From Eubacteriaceae bacterium Marseille-Q4139 (GTDB lineage Bacteria > Bacillota > Clostridia > Lachnospirales > Lachnospiraceae), in contig JAGTTQ010000001.1 in NCBI GenBank assembly GCA_018223415.1, positions 862,153 through 926,152 of the forward strand: 64,000 nt of DNA, written 5' to 3'. Under the pieces are notes generated by a model. The model saw nothing but the letters and a program-made list of their open reading frames with translations. It ran no database searches and was not told the DNA's origin. Position numbers and translations under genes: made by a program. Positions within the stretch are counted from its first letter, which is position 1. Each line of letters begins with the position of its first letter. This document shows, piece by piece, positions 16,613-23,557 of the stretch.

Positions 16613-17626
16613 TTATTTTGCTTCGTCAAGATCCTGGGTCTGCTTCCAGCCCATCTTTGCGCGGAGCTCGCGTCCTGTCTTAGCAGCCAGCGTGTTGGCG
16701 GATGCCTCTCTCTTGGCGTTGAAGGTCGTCCGTCCCACCTGGTTTTCCAGAATCCACTTCTTCGCAAAGCTGCCGTCCTGGATTTCCTTTAATACCTGCT
16801 TCATCTCCTGCTTTACAGCGTCATTAATGATTCTGGAGCCGGTCTCGTAGTCGCCGAATTCAGCCGTATCGGAGATGGAATAGCGCATGCCCTCGAAGCC
16901 GGCGTTGAAGATCAGATCGACAATCAGCTTCATCTCATGGATGCACTCGAAATATGCGTTCTCCGGCTTGTAGCCTGCCTCCACAAGCGTGTTGAAGCCG
17001 GCTTCCATCAGGGCCGTCACGCCGCCGCAGAGAACGGCCTGCTCGCCGAAGAGGTCTGTCTCGGTCTCCTCTTTAAATGTCGTCTCAAGGATTCCGCCTC
17101 TTGCGCCGCCGATGCCTGCCGCATAAGCCTTTGCAACCTCCATGGAATTTCCGGACGGATCCTGATAAACGGCAACAAGGCAGGGAACGCCCTTTCCGGA
17201 AACGTACTGGGAGCGGACGGTGTGGCCCGGGCCCTTCGGCGCGATCATGATGACGTTTACGTCTGCCGGCGGGATGATCTGCTTAAAGTGGATGTTGAAG
17301 CCGTGTGCAAAGCAGAGGGTCTTTCCCTCGGACAGGTTTTCCTTGATGTCCTTCTGGTACAAAGCAGCCTGCTTCTCGTCGTTTACAAGAATCATAATGA
17401 TATCGGATGCCTTCACAGCGTCCGCCGTATTCATAACCGTAAAGCCGTCTTCTTTTGCCTTCACTGCGGACTTGGAGCCCTCATAAAGGCCCACGACAAC
17501 GTCCACGCCGGAGTCTCTTAAGTTTAACGCATGGGCATGGCCCTGGGAGCCGTAGCCGATGACAGCCACTTTCTTTCCGTCTAAAAGTCCAAGGTTGCAG
17601 TCTCTTTCATAGTACATCGTTGCCAT
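16613..17626 (-). CDS. ilvC: Ketol-acid reductoisomerase
   Basis: 337 residues, class I length. It isomerises and reduces acetolactate or acetohydroxybutyrate. N-terminal Rossmann motif GYGSQGHAHALNL; catalytic domain with EEETETDLFGEQAVLCGG and a C-terminal helical domain containing SISDTAEFGDYE. The cofactor loop reads GLYEGSKS where GLREGSKS is the common NADPH form, so cofactor preference is open. Second-last enzyme gene of the ilv operon. Confidence 0.97.
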   Translation of the reverse strand: MATMYYERDCNLGLLDGKKVAVIGYGSQGHAHALNLRDSGVDVVVGLYEGSKSAVKAKEDGFTVMNTADAVKASDIIMILVNDEKQAALYQKDIKENLSEGKTLCFAHGFNIHFKQIIPPADVNVIMIAPKGPGHTVRSQYVSGKGVPCLVAVYQDPSGNSMEVAKAYAAGIGGARGGILETTFKEETETDLFGEQAVLCGGVTALMEAGFNTLVEAGYKPENAYFECIHEMKLIVDLIFNAGFEGMRYSISDTAEFGDYETGSRIINDAVKQEMKQVLKEIQDGSFAKKWILENQVGRTTFNAKREASANTLAAKTGRELRAKMGWKQTQDLDEAK

Positions 17627-17655
17627 AGTTTTTTTCTCCTTTTATTCAATAAAAT

Positions 17656-18171
17656 TTACTCCGCGCGAAGCGTGTTTTCTATCCCTAAGCCGATGGCAAT
17701 GTCTCCCGAACGGCTGAGTTCCAAAATTCCAAAGCCCCTGACCTTCTCGATGAAGGACTCCACCTTCTCCAGCGTCCCCGTGATTTCGGCCGTCAGGTGT
17801 TCCTCGCCGAAATCCACGACCTTTCCGCCGTACTGGTTGATGAGATCCAAAACCTGATGCTTGGAGGAACCGCGCTGGGTTCCGGTCAGGTGCATTTTTA
17901 TGAACATGTGCTGTGCAAACTCGGCGTCTGCCGCCTCTAAAAGCATGACCGCTTTCACGTCGATGAGCTTTTCTAACTGGCGCACCACCTGTTCTTTCAT
18001 ATATTCATCCCCTGTGGAGACGATGGTCATTCTGGAATACTCCGGATTTTCCGTCGTCCCAACGGAAAGGGCGTCGATGTTATAGCACCGCTTGGCGTAA
18101 AGCCCGGCAATCCGGTTCAGAACGCCGAATTTATTGTTGACAATCAGCCCTACTGCAAATCTCTCTTCCAT
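17656..18171 (-). CDS. ilvN: Acetolactate synthase small (regulatory) subunit
   Basis: 171 residues, typical for the IlvN/IlvH family. The N-terminal ACT domain begins RFAVGLIVNNKFGVLNRIAGLYAKRCYNIDAL, and the C-terminal domain includes the usual LTAEITGT segment. It binds the large subunit and mediates feedback inhibition by valine. It starts 6 nt after the ilvB stop, consistent with coupled translation. The symbol could equally be ilvH. Confidence 0.95.
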   Translation of the reverse strand: MEERFAVGLIVNNKFGVLNRIAGLYAKRCYNIDALSVGTTENPEYSRMTIVSTGDEYMKEQVVRQLEKLIDVKAVMLLEAADAEFAQHMFIKMHLTGTQRGSSKHQVLDLINQYGGKVVDFGEEHLTAEITGTLEKVESFIEKVRGFGILELSRSGDIAIGLGIENTLRAE

Positions 18172-18177
18172 ATGCCC

Positions 18178-19839
18178 TTATCCTTTCACAATGATATCCT
18201 TTGCGGAACGTCCCGGCGGGATCATCGGCAGCACCTTCTCATCCATGCCGATGTGGCAGTCGATGAGAACCGGCCCGTCGCTTCCGTCGGCCTCCCGCAG
18301 CGCATCCTTTAAATCGTTCATCGTAAAGGCCGTAAAGCCCTTTGCACCAAAAGCACGGGACAGGGCCGCAAAATCCGTCTTCCTATCAAGGGTCGTCTGG
18401 GAGTACCGGCCGCCGTAGAAAATCCCCTGCCACTGCCTTACCATGCCGAGCACGTCGTTGTTCATGACGATAATCGTGAGAGGCAGGTTCTGGCTCACAG
18501 CCGTCGCCATCTCGTTTAAATTCATGCCGAAGCTGCCGTCGCCGGTAAAGAGGACGGTGCGCTTCCTGCCGCAGGCGATGCAGCCGCCGATGGCAGCGCC
18601 CATGCCGTAGCCCATGGTTCCCAATCCGCCGGAGGTTAAAAGCGTCCTCGGCTTCTCGAAGGGGAAGTGCTGGACGGTCCACATCTGATGCTGGCCCACG
18701 TCCGTCGCCACGATGGTCTCCGGGCGGCAGTGGTTCTTCACCTCGCCGATGATGGCAGACGGGCTGAAAGCACTGTCATGAGGCAGCACGTCAGCATTCT
18801 TATATTCTTCGACCTTTTTCCGCCACTCCGGATGAGTGCAGGCCGGCACTTCCTTTAAGAGCTTTGTCAGGATTTCCTTTACATCGCCCCAGAGGCTCAC
18901 ATCCGGGCTTACATTTTTCCCGATTTCCGCCCGGTCGATGTCGATATGCACGGTCATGCACTTTTTCGTATATTCGTCCACATCGCCTGTGGCCCGGTCG
19001 GAAAACCGGACGCCGACGGCGATCAAAAGATCACAGTCCGACTGTGCCATGATGGAGGCGTACCGTCCATGCATGCCGCACATGCCGAGATTCAATGGAT
19101 AAGAGGCCGGAATCGCCGTGATTCCCATCATGCTGAGGCCCACAGGGGCGTCAATCCGTCTGGAAAGCTCCAGGACTTCCTCCTCCGCGCCGGAAGCCAG
19201 AACGCCGCCGCCGGCATAGATGAACGGCCGCTCCGCCTTCTTTATCATCTCCAGGACTTCCGAAATGTCGTTTTTCCCGCATTCCGTCTTCTTCCCCACG
19301 TGGGGCTCTTCCATGTTTTCATCGTACTCCCACTCGTCGATCTGGACGTTTTTCGGGATGTCGATGAGGACGGGGCCTTTCCTTCCGGCGTTTGCAATGG
19401 CAAAGGCCTCTTTGATCGTCTTCTGGAGTTCGCTCACGTCGCGCACCATAAAATTATGTTTTACCACAGGCTGCGTGACACCGACGATATCCACCTCCTG
19501 AAAGGAGTCTTTTCCCAGATTATTCACGGCCACGTTGCCCGTCACGGCCACCATCGGGACGGAATCGAGATATGCGTTTGCGATCCCCGTCACCAGGTTC
19601 GTGGCTCCCGGGCCGCTGGTGGCAAGGACGACGCCGGTCTTCCCGCTGGCCCTGGCATAGCCGTCGGCCGCATGGGCCGCCCCCTGCTCATGGGCGCTTA
19701 AAACGTGGCGGATCCTGTCCGAAGCCAGATAAAGCTCATCGTAAATATTTAAGACGGAGCCGCCCGGATATCCGAAGATCACCTCTGTCCCCTGGCGGAT
19801 CAGCTCCTCCACCAGGATTCTTGCACCATTCATTTTCAT
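18178..19839 (-). CDS. ilvB: Acetolactate synthase large (catalytic) subunit
   Basis: About 553 residues. It condenses two pyruvates (or pyruvate and 2-ketobutyrate) using thiamine pyrophosphate. Start at 19839 (MKMNGARILVEEL), preceded by GAGGAG; a frame extending to 19896 lacks support. Visible motifs: GYPGGSVLNIYDEL, the catalytic glutamate in LSAHEQGAAHAADGYAR, and the TPP motif GDGSFGMNLNEM...MNND. It is the first structural gene after the leader peptide and attenuator. Confidence 0.96.
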   Translation of the reverse strand: MKMNGARILVEELIRQGTEVIFGYPGGSVLNIYDELYLASDRIRHVLSAHEQGAAHAADGYARASGKTGVVLATSGPGATNLVTGIANAYLDSVPMVAVTGNVAVNNLGKDSFQEVDIVGVTQPVVKHNFMVRDVSELQKTIKEAFAIANAGRKGPVLIDIPKNVQIDEWEYDENMEEPHVGKKTECGKNDISEVLEMIKKAERPFIYAGGGVLASGAEEEVLELSRRIDAPVGLSMMGITAIPASYPLNLGMCGMHGRYASIMAQSDCDLLIAVGVRFSDRATGDVDEYTKKCMTVHIDIDRAEIGKNVSPDVSLWGDVKEILTKLLKEVPACTHPEWRKKVEEYKNADVLPHDSAFSPSAIIGEVKNHCRPETIVATDVGQHQMWTVQHFPFEKPRTLLTSGGLGTMGYGMGAAIGGCIACGRKRTVLFTGDGSFGMNLNEMATAVSQNLPLTIIVMNNDVLGMVRQWQGIFYGGRYSQTTLDRKTDFAALSRAFGAKGFTAFTMNDLKDALREADGSDGPVLIDCHIGMDEKVLPMIPPGRSAKDIIVKG

Positions 19840-19911
19840 ATTCTTCTCTCCTCGCTGTTTTCTGTCCCACGCCGTCCGGGGGCTTTTGCAGCGCATATTT
19901 GGCTTGTGCTA

Positions 19912-19946
19912 CAAAAAGAACCCCGCAGCGTTGTGCTGTGGGGTTC
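19912..19946 (-). terminator. Attenuator (intrinsic terminator) in the ilv leader
   Basis: Minus-strand hairpin GAACCCCACAGC/GCTGCGGGGTTC with a short loop, then TTTTTGT. It lies 27 nt after the stop of the branched-chain-rich leader peptide and about 70 nt before ilvB, the position expected for transcription attenuation. Confidence 0.85.
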
Positions 19947-19972
19947 CCAACATACTCTTTCTTTGTTTCCGA

Positions 19973-20107
19973 TCAGCATGTCATGGATGGAATCACCTTG
20001 GGTTCAGCATAACGCAAATAAGCATTCTCGCACACGACGATAATGCTGACGATAATTCGAATCACGACTGCGGATAGTACCAGGTCAAAAGCACGCCCTG
20101 CGATCAT
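19973..20107 (-). CDS. ilv operon leader peptide
   Basis: 44 codons starting MIAGRAFDLVLSAVVIRII, with AAAGGAG 8 nt before the ATG. Seventeen of the 44 residues are Ile, Val or Leu, and 13 of residues 9-25 are, ending in IIVSIIVV. This mirrors the role of E. coli IlvL: a ribosome stalling on these codons when charged branched-chain tRNAs are scarce would favour an antiterminator over the downstream hairpin. A specific antiterminator pairing was not resolved. No T-box features are seen. Confidence 0.8.
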   Translation of the reverse strand: MIAGRAFDLVLSAVVIRIIVSIIVVCENAYLRYAEPKVIPSMTC

Positions 20108-20141
20108 AATCTGCGTTCTCCTTTCCCAAAATGTTAGTTTT

Positions 20142-20169
20142 ATTATACACATGATTCTCAAAAATGCAA
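20142..20169 (-). promoter_or_regulatory. Promoter of the ilv operon
   Basis: Minus strand TTGCAT (20164-20169), 16-bp spacer, TATAAT (20142-20147). The transcript would begin about 27 nt before the leader-peptide start codon. Confidence 0.75.
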
Positions 20170-20287
20170 GTAAAACTTTTTCATGCCAGATATGTTTTCA
20201 GGTTATATCACGATGCAATTCCCATAAATACAGGTGAATCCACAAAAAATTCATCCAAAAAAAGTTTTCGGACAGCTCTGTTTATTA

Positions 20288-20316
20288 TTGTAACAACAAT
20301 TCAAAAGCAGTATAAT
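20288..20316 (+). promoter_or_regulatory. Promoter of ald
   Basis: TTGTAA (20288-20293), 17-bp spacer, TATAAT (20311-20316), about 60 nt before the alanine dehydrogenase start. Confidence 0.7.
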
Positions 20317-20375
20317 AAATTTGTCCAATCAATCATTCCTCAAAAACAAAATTCTAACAGTAAGGAGGTTCTGTC

Positions 20376-21488
20376 ATGAAAATCGGATGCGTGAAGGAAA
20401 TCAAGAACAGAGAATACCGCGTGGGCCTGACGCCGTCCAATGCAAAGAGCTATAAAAATGCCGGCCATGAGGTCTGGATCGAGGCCGGCGCAGGCCTGGG
20501 TTCCGGCTTTACCGATGCCGAATATGAAAAAGCCGGCGCAAAGCTCATCGGATCGGCAAAAGAGGTCTGGGACAACGTGGACATGATGGTAAAGGTGAAG
20601 GAACCGCTCCCCGAAGAATACCAGTATTTCCGCAGAGATCTGATCCTTTACACCTACCTGCATCTGGCTGCCGACAAGCCGCTCACCGATGCCATGCTGG
20701 CTTCCGGCATGAGGGGCTTCGCCTACGAGACGTTAATTGAGACTGACGGCAGTATCCCGCTCCTCGCGCCCATGAGCCAGATCGCAGGCCGCTTAAGCGT
20801 CCAGGAAGGTGCCAAATATTTGGAAAAGACCTTCGGCGGCTCCGGCGTCCTTTTAGCCGGCGTCCCCGGCACTCCGAAAGCCAACGTCGTGATCTTAGGC
20901 GGCGGCTCTGTGGGGACGAACGCCTGCAAGATCGCCGTGGGCATGGGTGCCAACGTGACGGTTCTTGACATCAGCCTTCCGCGCCTTGCCTACCTGGACG
21001 ATATTTTCGGCGCCAGGATCCAGACCCTCGTCAGCAACGACGCCAACATCGAGCACGCCGTAAAAGACGCCGACCTGGTGGTGGGCGCTGTCCTGATTCC
21101 CGGAAAGGCCGCGCCGAAGCTCATGAAGCGGGAGTATTTAAAGGAAATGAAGCCGGGAAGCGTCATCGTCGACGTGGCTGTTGACCAGGGCGGCTGCTGT
21201 GAGACCACCAAGGTCACGTACCACGACGATCCGATTTTCACGGTGGACGGCATCGTCCATTACTGCGTCGGCAACATGCCGGGCGCCGTCCCCAGAACCT
21301 CCACCATCGCCCTCACAAACGCCACGCTGCGCTACGGCCTGGAGATCGCTGCCCATGGCCTGGAGGATGCATGCAGAAAGAATCCGGTTATGAAGTCCGG
21401 CGTCAACACCTACGACGGCAAGCTGACGTGTGAAAATGTGGCTGTGAGCTTTGGAATGGAATATACGGAGCTTGATGGGCTGATTTAG
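20376..21488 (+). CDS. ald: Alanine dehydrogenase
   Basis: 370 residues, the family length. It interconverts L-alanine with pyruvate and ammonia using NAD. N-terminal signature MKIGCVKEIKNREYRVGLTP; substrate lysine in VKVKEPLPEEY; NAD-binding VVILGGGSVGTNACKIAVGMGA; and the C-terminal VDQGGCCETT and HYCVGNMPGAVPRTST blocks. AAGGAGG precedes the ATG. It is divergent from the ilv operon, so both pyruvate-linked amino-acid units share a control region. Confidence 0.97.
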   Translation: MKIGCVKEIKNREYRVGLTPSNAKSYKNAGHEVWIEAGAGLGSGFTDAEYEKAGAKLIGSAKEVWDNVDMMVKVKEPLPEEYQYFRRDLILYTYLHLAADKPLTDAMLASGMRGFAYETLIETDGSIPLLAPMSQIAGRLSVQEGAKYLEKTFGGSGVLLAGVPGTPKANVVILGGGSVGTNACKIAVGMGANVTVLDISLPRLAYLDDIFGARIQTLVSNDANIEHAVKDADLVVGAVLIPGKAAPKLMKREYLKEMKPGSVIVDVAVDQGGCCETTKVTYHDDPIFTVDGIVHYCVGNMPGAVPRTSTIALTNATLRYGLEIAAHGLEDACRKNPVMKSGVNTYDGKLTCENVAVSFGMEYTELDGLI

Positions 21489-21510
21489 AGTTGTTTTTGG
21501 AAATCGATTG

Positions 21511-21555
21511 GGGCTGCGGAAGATGCTAAGGTGGGCGTTTCCGCAGCCCTTTTTG
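21511..21555 (+). terminator. Terminator after ald
   Basis: GGGCTGCGGAA pairs with TTCCGCAGCCC and is followed by TTTTT. Confidence 0.85.
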
Positions 21556-21568
21556 TGCGGGGCATGTT

Positions 21569-21621
21569 TTGACACGCATATGCGGAGTATGATACAATAA
21601 CCGCAAAGCGGTTATTGTATC
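21569..21621 (+). promoter_or_regulatory. Promoter with overlapping perfect palindrome upstream of the Uma2 gene
   Basis: TTGACA (21569-21574) and TACAAT (21593-21598) are separated by 18 bp. The -10 sits inside a perfect 14-bp inverted repeat, GATACAATAACCGC-AAA-GCGGTTATTGTATC (21591-21621). A second ATGATACAAT occurs about 30 nt before the start codon. The palindrome could be an operator or a transcript hairpin. Confidence 0.55.
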
Positions 21622-21754
21622 TGCGCATGCCGGTTTTTGCGTTCACCGCAAAAACCCGGGCGCTAAAATCCGCCGGAGGCTCATGGCCGCGCAGCGGACA
21701 TGATACAATGGGGATAGCTTGCCGAAGCATTCAAGAAACAAGGAGGTATCGCGT

Positions 21755-22297
21755 ATGCCATTACCAAAAGAACGCCTATATACATCCGAGGATTACTGGG
21801 GCCTTCCGGAAAGCCGCCGGGCTGAACTCATTGACGGCCAGCTCTATGATATGGCTCCGCCGAGCCGAATCCATCAGGAAATCATCAGTGCGATGAATGC
21901 TGTCATTTATCATTACCTCAAATCCAGAGGCGGGAACTGCAAAGTCTACCCTGCGCCTTTTGCCGTCAATCTGGATTCCAGGGACACGAACTGGGTGGAG
22001 CCGGACATCTCCGTCATCTGTGACAAGAATAAACTGACCGGCCGCGGCTGCTCCGGAGCCCCGGACTGGATCATCGAGGTCACTTCTCCCAGTACGCAAA
22101 GCCATGACTATTTAAAAAAATTATGGCTCTATCAGAAGTATGGCGTCCGCGAATACTGGATCATAAATCCAACTACAAAAAATGTGATGGTTTATGATTT
22201 TGAACATGGAAATTCTGCCAGCTATTCTTTTGATGATCCAGTACCCGCGGCTATCTATTACTCAGACTTAAAAATCTGTATTTCTGATCTTTTGTAG
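21755..22297 (+). CDS. Uma2 family (PD-(D/E)XK-like) protein
   Basis: 180 residues. Typical Uma2 features: ELIDGQLYDMAPPS near the N-terminus, the metal-site Asp in WVEPDISVICD, and WIIEVTSPSTQSHDYLKKLWLYQKYGVREYWIINP, which carries the Glu and Lys of a restriction-endonuclease-like fold. These proteins are abundant in cyanobacteria and scattered in Firmicutes; function is unknown, often assumed nuclease-like. Start at 21755 chosen for the AAGGAGG site; a frame from 21719 lacks one. Single-gene unit. Confidence 0.85.
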   Translation: MPLPKERLYTSEDYWGLPESRRAELIDGQLYDMAPPSRIHQEIISAMNAVIYHYLKSRGGNCKVYPAPFAVNLDSRDTNWVEPDISVICDKNKLTGRGCSGAPDWIIEVTSPSTQSHDYLKKLWLYQKYGVREYWIINPTTKNVMVYDFEHGNSASYSFDDPVPAAIYYSDLKICISDLL

Positions 22298-22419
22298 AAT
22301 AGAAATCGGCCTCTGCCGAACGCAGAGGCCTCCGCCATGACAATATCATATACTTACCTGGGCAGCCGGTAGGGCGGCTGCGGTTCCCTGTCCTGAGTCT
22401 TGCACAGGAGGGGATGCTT

Positions 22420-22503
22420 ATGAGTACATACGAAGAATTTCAAATCATCTTAGGCGTTGCCATGCTGATCGTTGCAATTCTGAACCTGACACATAAGAAA
22501 TAG
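22420..22503 (+). CDS. Small holin-like toxin of a type I toxin-antitoxin system
   Basis: 27 residues, MSTYEEFQIILGVAMLIVAIL then a short polar tail ending HKK. One membrane helix after an MSTYE-type N-terminus and a basic C-terminus is the pattern of Firmicute type I membrane toxins (Hol_Tox/TxpA/Fst-like). AGGAGGGG lies 8 nt upstream. The 5' untranslated region contains a perfect 7-bp hairpin (22362-22381). An antisense promoter of consensus strength faces it 105 nt downstream. Confidence 0.75.
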   Translation: MSTYEEFQIILGVAMLIVAILNLTHKK

Positions 22504-22515
22504 CCGCCCTGCTCT

Positions 22516-22602
22516 CTGGAAAAAAGTAGGCAGCTATTTCTTAGCTTAAAACTTATTCACCAGGGCGGGGAGCCTTGACCTCCCTTACTGGCTGTCTTGT
22601 TA
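22516..22602 (-). ncRNA. Predicted antisense RNA antitoxin
   Basis: From the minus-strand promoter at 22608-22636 a transcript would start near 22601 and run towards the toxin gene. An AGCTA/TAGCT hairpin and a six-T run end near 22520. It would overlap the 3' untranslated part of the toxin mRNA, including CAGGGCGGGG, which is complementary to CCGCCCTG just after the toxin stop. Exact ends are predicted. Confidence 0.6.
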
Positions 22603-22607
22603 AGTAT

Positions 22608-22636
22608 ATTATATGTTAATTTCTCTCTTTTGTCAA
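22608..22636 (-). promoter_or_regulatory. Promoter of the antisense RNA
   Basis: Perfect consensus on the minus strand: TTGACA (22631-22636), 17-bp spacer, TATAAT (22608-22613), with no protein-coding frame downstream. Confidence 0.8.
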
Positions 22637-22704
22637 ACGGAAACACCGTCCAAAAACCATGCCATATAATGCAAAAGGAGCCTGTAAACACAAGCTCCTT
22701 TTCA

Positions 22705-22788
22705 TGCCGGTGACCGGACTTGAACCGGTACGGGGTTGCCCCCGAGGGATTTTAAGTCCCTTGCGTCTGCCTATTCCGCCACACCGGC
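22705..22788 (-). tRNA. tRNA-Leu (UAA anticodon)
   Basis: 84-nt class II tRNA with a long variable arm. Acceptor GCCGGTG pairs with CACCGGC; the anticodon loop reads ACTTAAAA with anticodon TAA; the T-loop GGTTCAAGTCC is present. CCA is not encoded. First of six clustered tRNA genes, all on the minus strand. Confidence 0.97.
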
Positions 22789-22815
22789 AAACCTGATAAC
22801 ATTTCTGTTATCAAA

Positions 22816-22888
22816 TGGGGCGTATAGGGCTCGAACCTATGACCCTCTGCTTGTAAGGCAGATGCTCTCCCAGCTGAGCTAACACCCC
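22816..22888 (-). tRNA. tRNA-Val (UAC anticodon)
   Basis: 73 nt. Acceptor GGGGTGT/ACGCCCC; anticodon stem CTGCC-TTACAAG-CAG with TAC anticodon; T-arm GGTTCGAGCC. Confidence 0.97.
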
Positions 22889-22937
22889 ATATTATGTAAT
22901 TTTAAATCATCTGCCATCCCGCAAAACAGAATGGAAC

Positions 22938-23011
22938 CGACCCGGATGGGATTCGAACCCACGACCTCCGCCGTGACAGGGCGGCGCTCTAACCAGCTGA
23001 GCCACCGGGCC
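22938..23011 (-). tRNA. tRNA-Asp (GUC anticodon)
   Basis: 74 nt. Acceptor GGCCCGG/CCGGGTC; anticodon loop CTGTCAC with GTC; T-arm GGTTCGAATCC. Confidence 0.97.
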
Positions 23012-23047
23012 GTATTCAATTTATTTTGTACCTTTGTTCAGGGCTAG

Positions 23048-23121
23048 TGGACCTTCGGGGACTCGAACCCAGGACCGACCGGTTATGAGCCGGTTGCTCT
23101 AACCAACTGAGCTAAAGGTCC
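23048..23121 (-). tRNA. tRNA with CAU anticodon (Met, or Ile2 if lysidinylated)
   Basis: 74 nt. Acceptor GGACCTT/AAGGTCC; anticodon CAT in GGCTCATAACC; T-arm GGTTCGAGTCC. The GGACCTTTAGCTCAG 5' half is shared with Firmicute Ile2 (CAU) tRNAs, so its charging identity (Met or Ile via TilS) is left open. Confidence 0.95.
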
Positions 23122-23165
23122 AAAATCAAAAACTTTCTTTCAGCGAAGCAGATAACTCCGATGAG

Positions 23166-23237
23166 TGACCCCAAGGGGATTCGGACCCCTGTTACCGCCG
23201 TGAAAGGGCGATGTCTTAACCGCTTGACCATGGGGCC
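23166..23237 (-). tRNA. tRNA-Glu (UUC anticodon)
   Basis: 72 nt. Acceptor GGCCCCA/TGGGGTC; anticodon loop CTTTCAC with TTC; T-arm GGTCCGAATCC. Confidence 0.97.
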
Positions 23238-23329
23238 CCGCATTTATTTTACCCTGTGCTTCCTGACCTCTGCCTGTCCGCAGTTCTGCATCCAGACGGC
23301 CAAAACATACATTTTAAGTAAAATAAAAA

Positions 23330-23402
23330 CTCCCCGAGTAGGACTCGAACCTACGACAGCGCGGTTAACAGCCGCGTGCTCTACCGACTGAGCTATCGAG
23401 GA
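23330..23402 (-). tRNA. tRNA-Asn (GUU anticodon)
   Basis: 73 nt. Acceptor TCCTCGA/TCGGGGA; anticodon loop CTGTTAA with GTT; T-arm GGTTCGAGTCC. Promoter-proximal member of the cluster. Confidence 0.97.
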
Positions 23403-23557
23403 ATATCTCTGAACGACAGGGATTATTATATAACAAGACCTGAATCCTGTCAAGGATTTTTTTGCCTTTTTCCCGTTCTTTCTTTCTATGTCAAAATACC
23501 GCCGAAAACACGGCGCTCTCCCGGTACAGGAGAGCGCCTGTCACCTCATCCGTTTCT

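Noticed and set aside
18946..19701. 251-codon plus-strand frame in ilvB
   Set aside because: Antisense to a confidently identified acetolactate synthase gene; His/Arg-rich shadow composition.
19860..20107. T-box riboswitch in the ilv leader
   Set aside because: No T-box sequence or specifier-loop layout was seen; the leader peptide plus terminator explains the region better.
22611..23453. Short frames across the tRNA cluster
   Set aside because: They read through tRNA genes on one strand or the other and have no coding signal.
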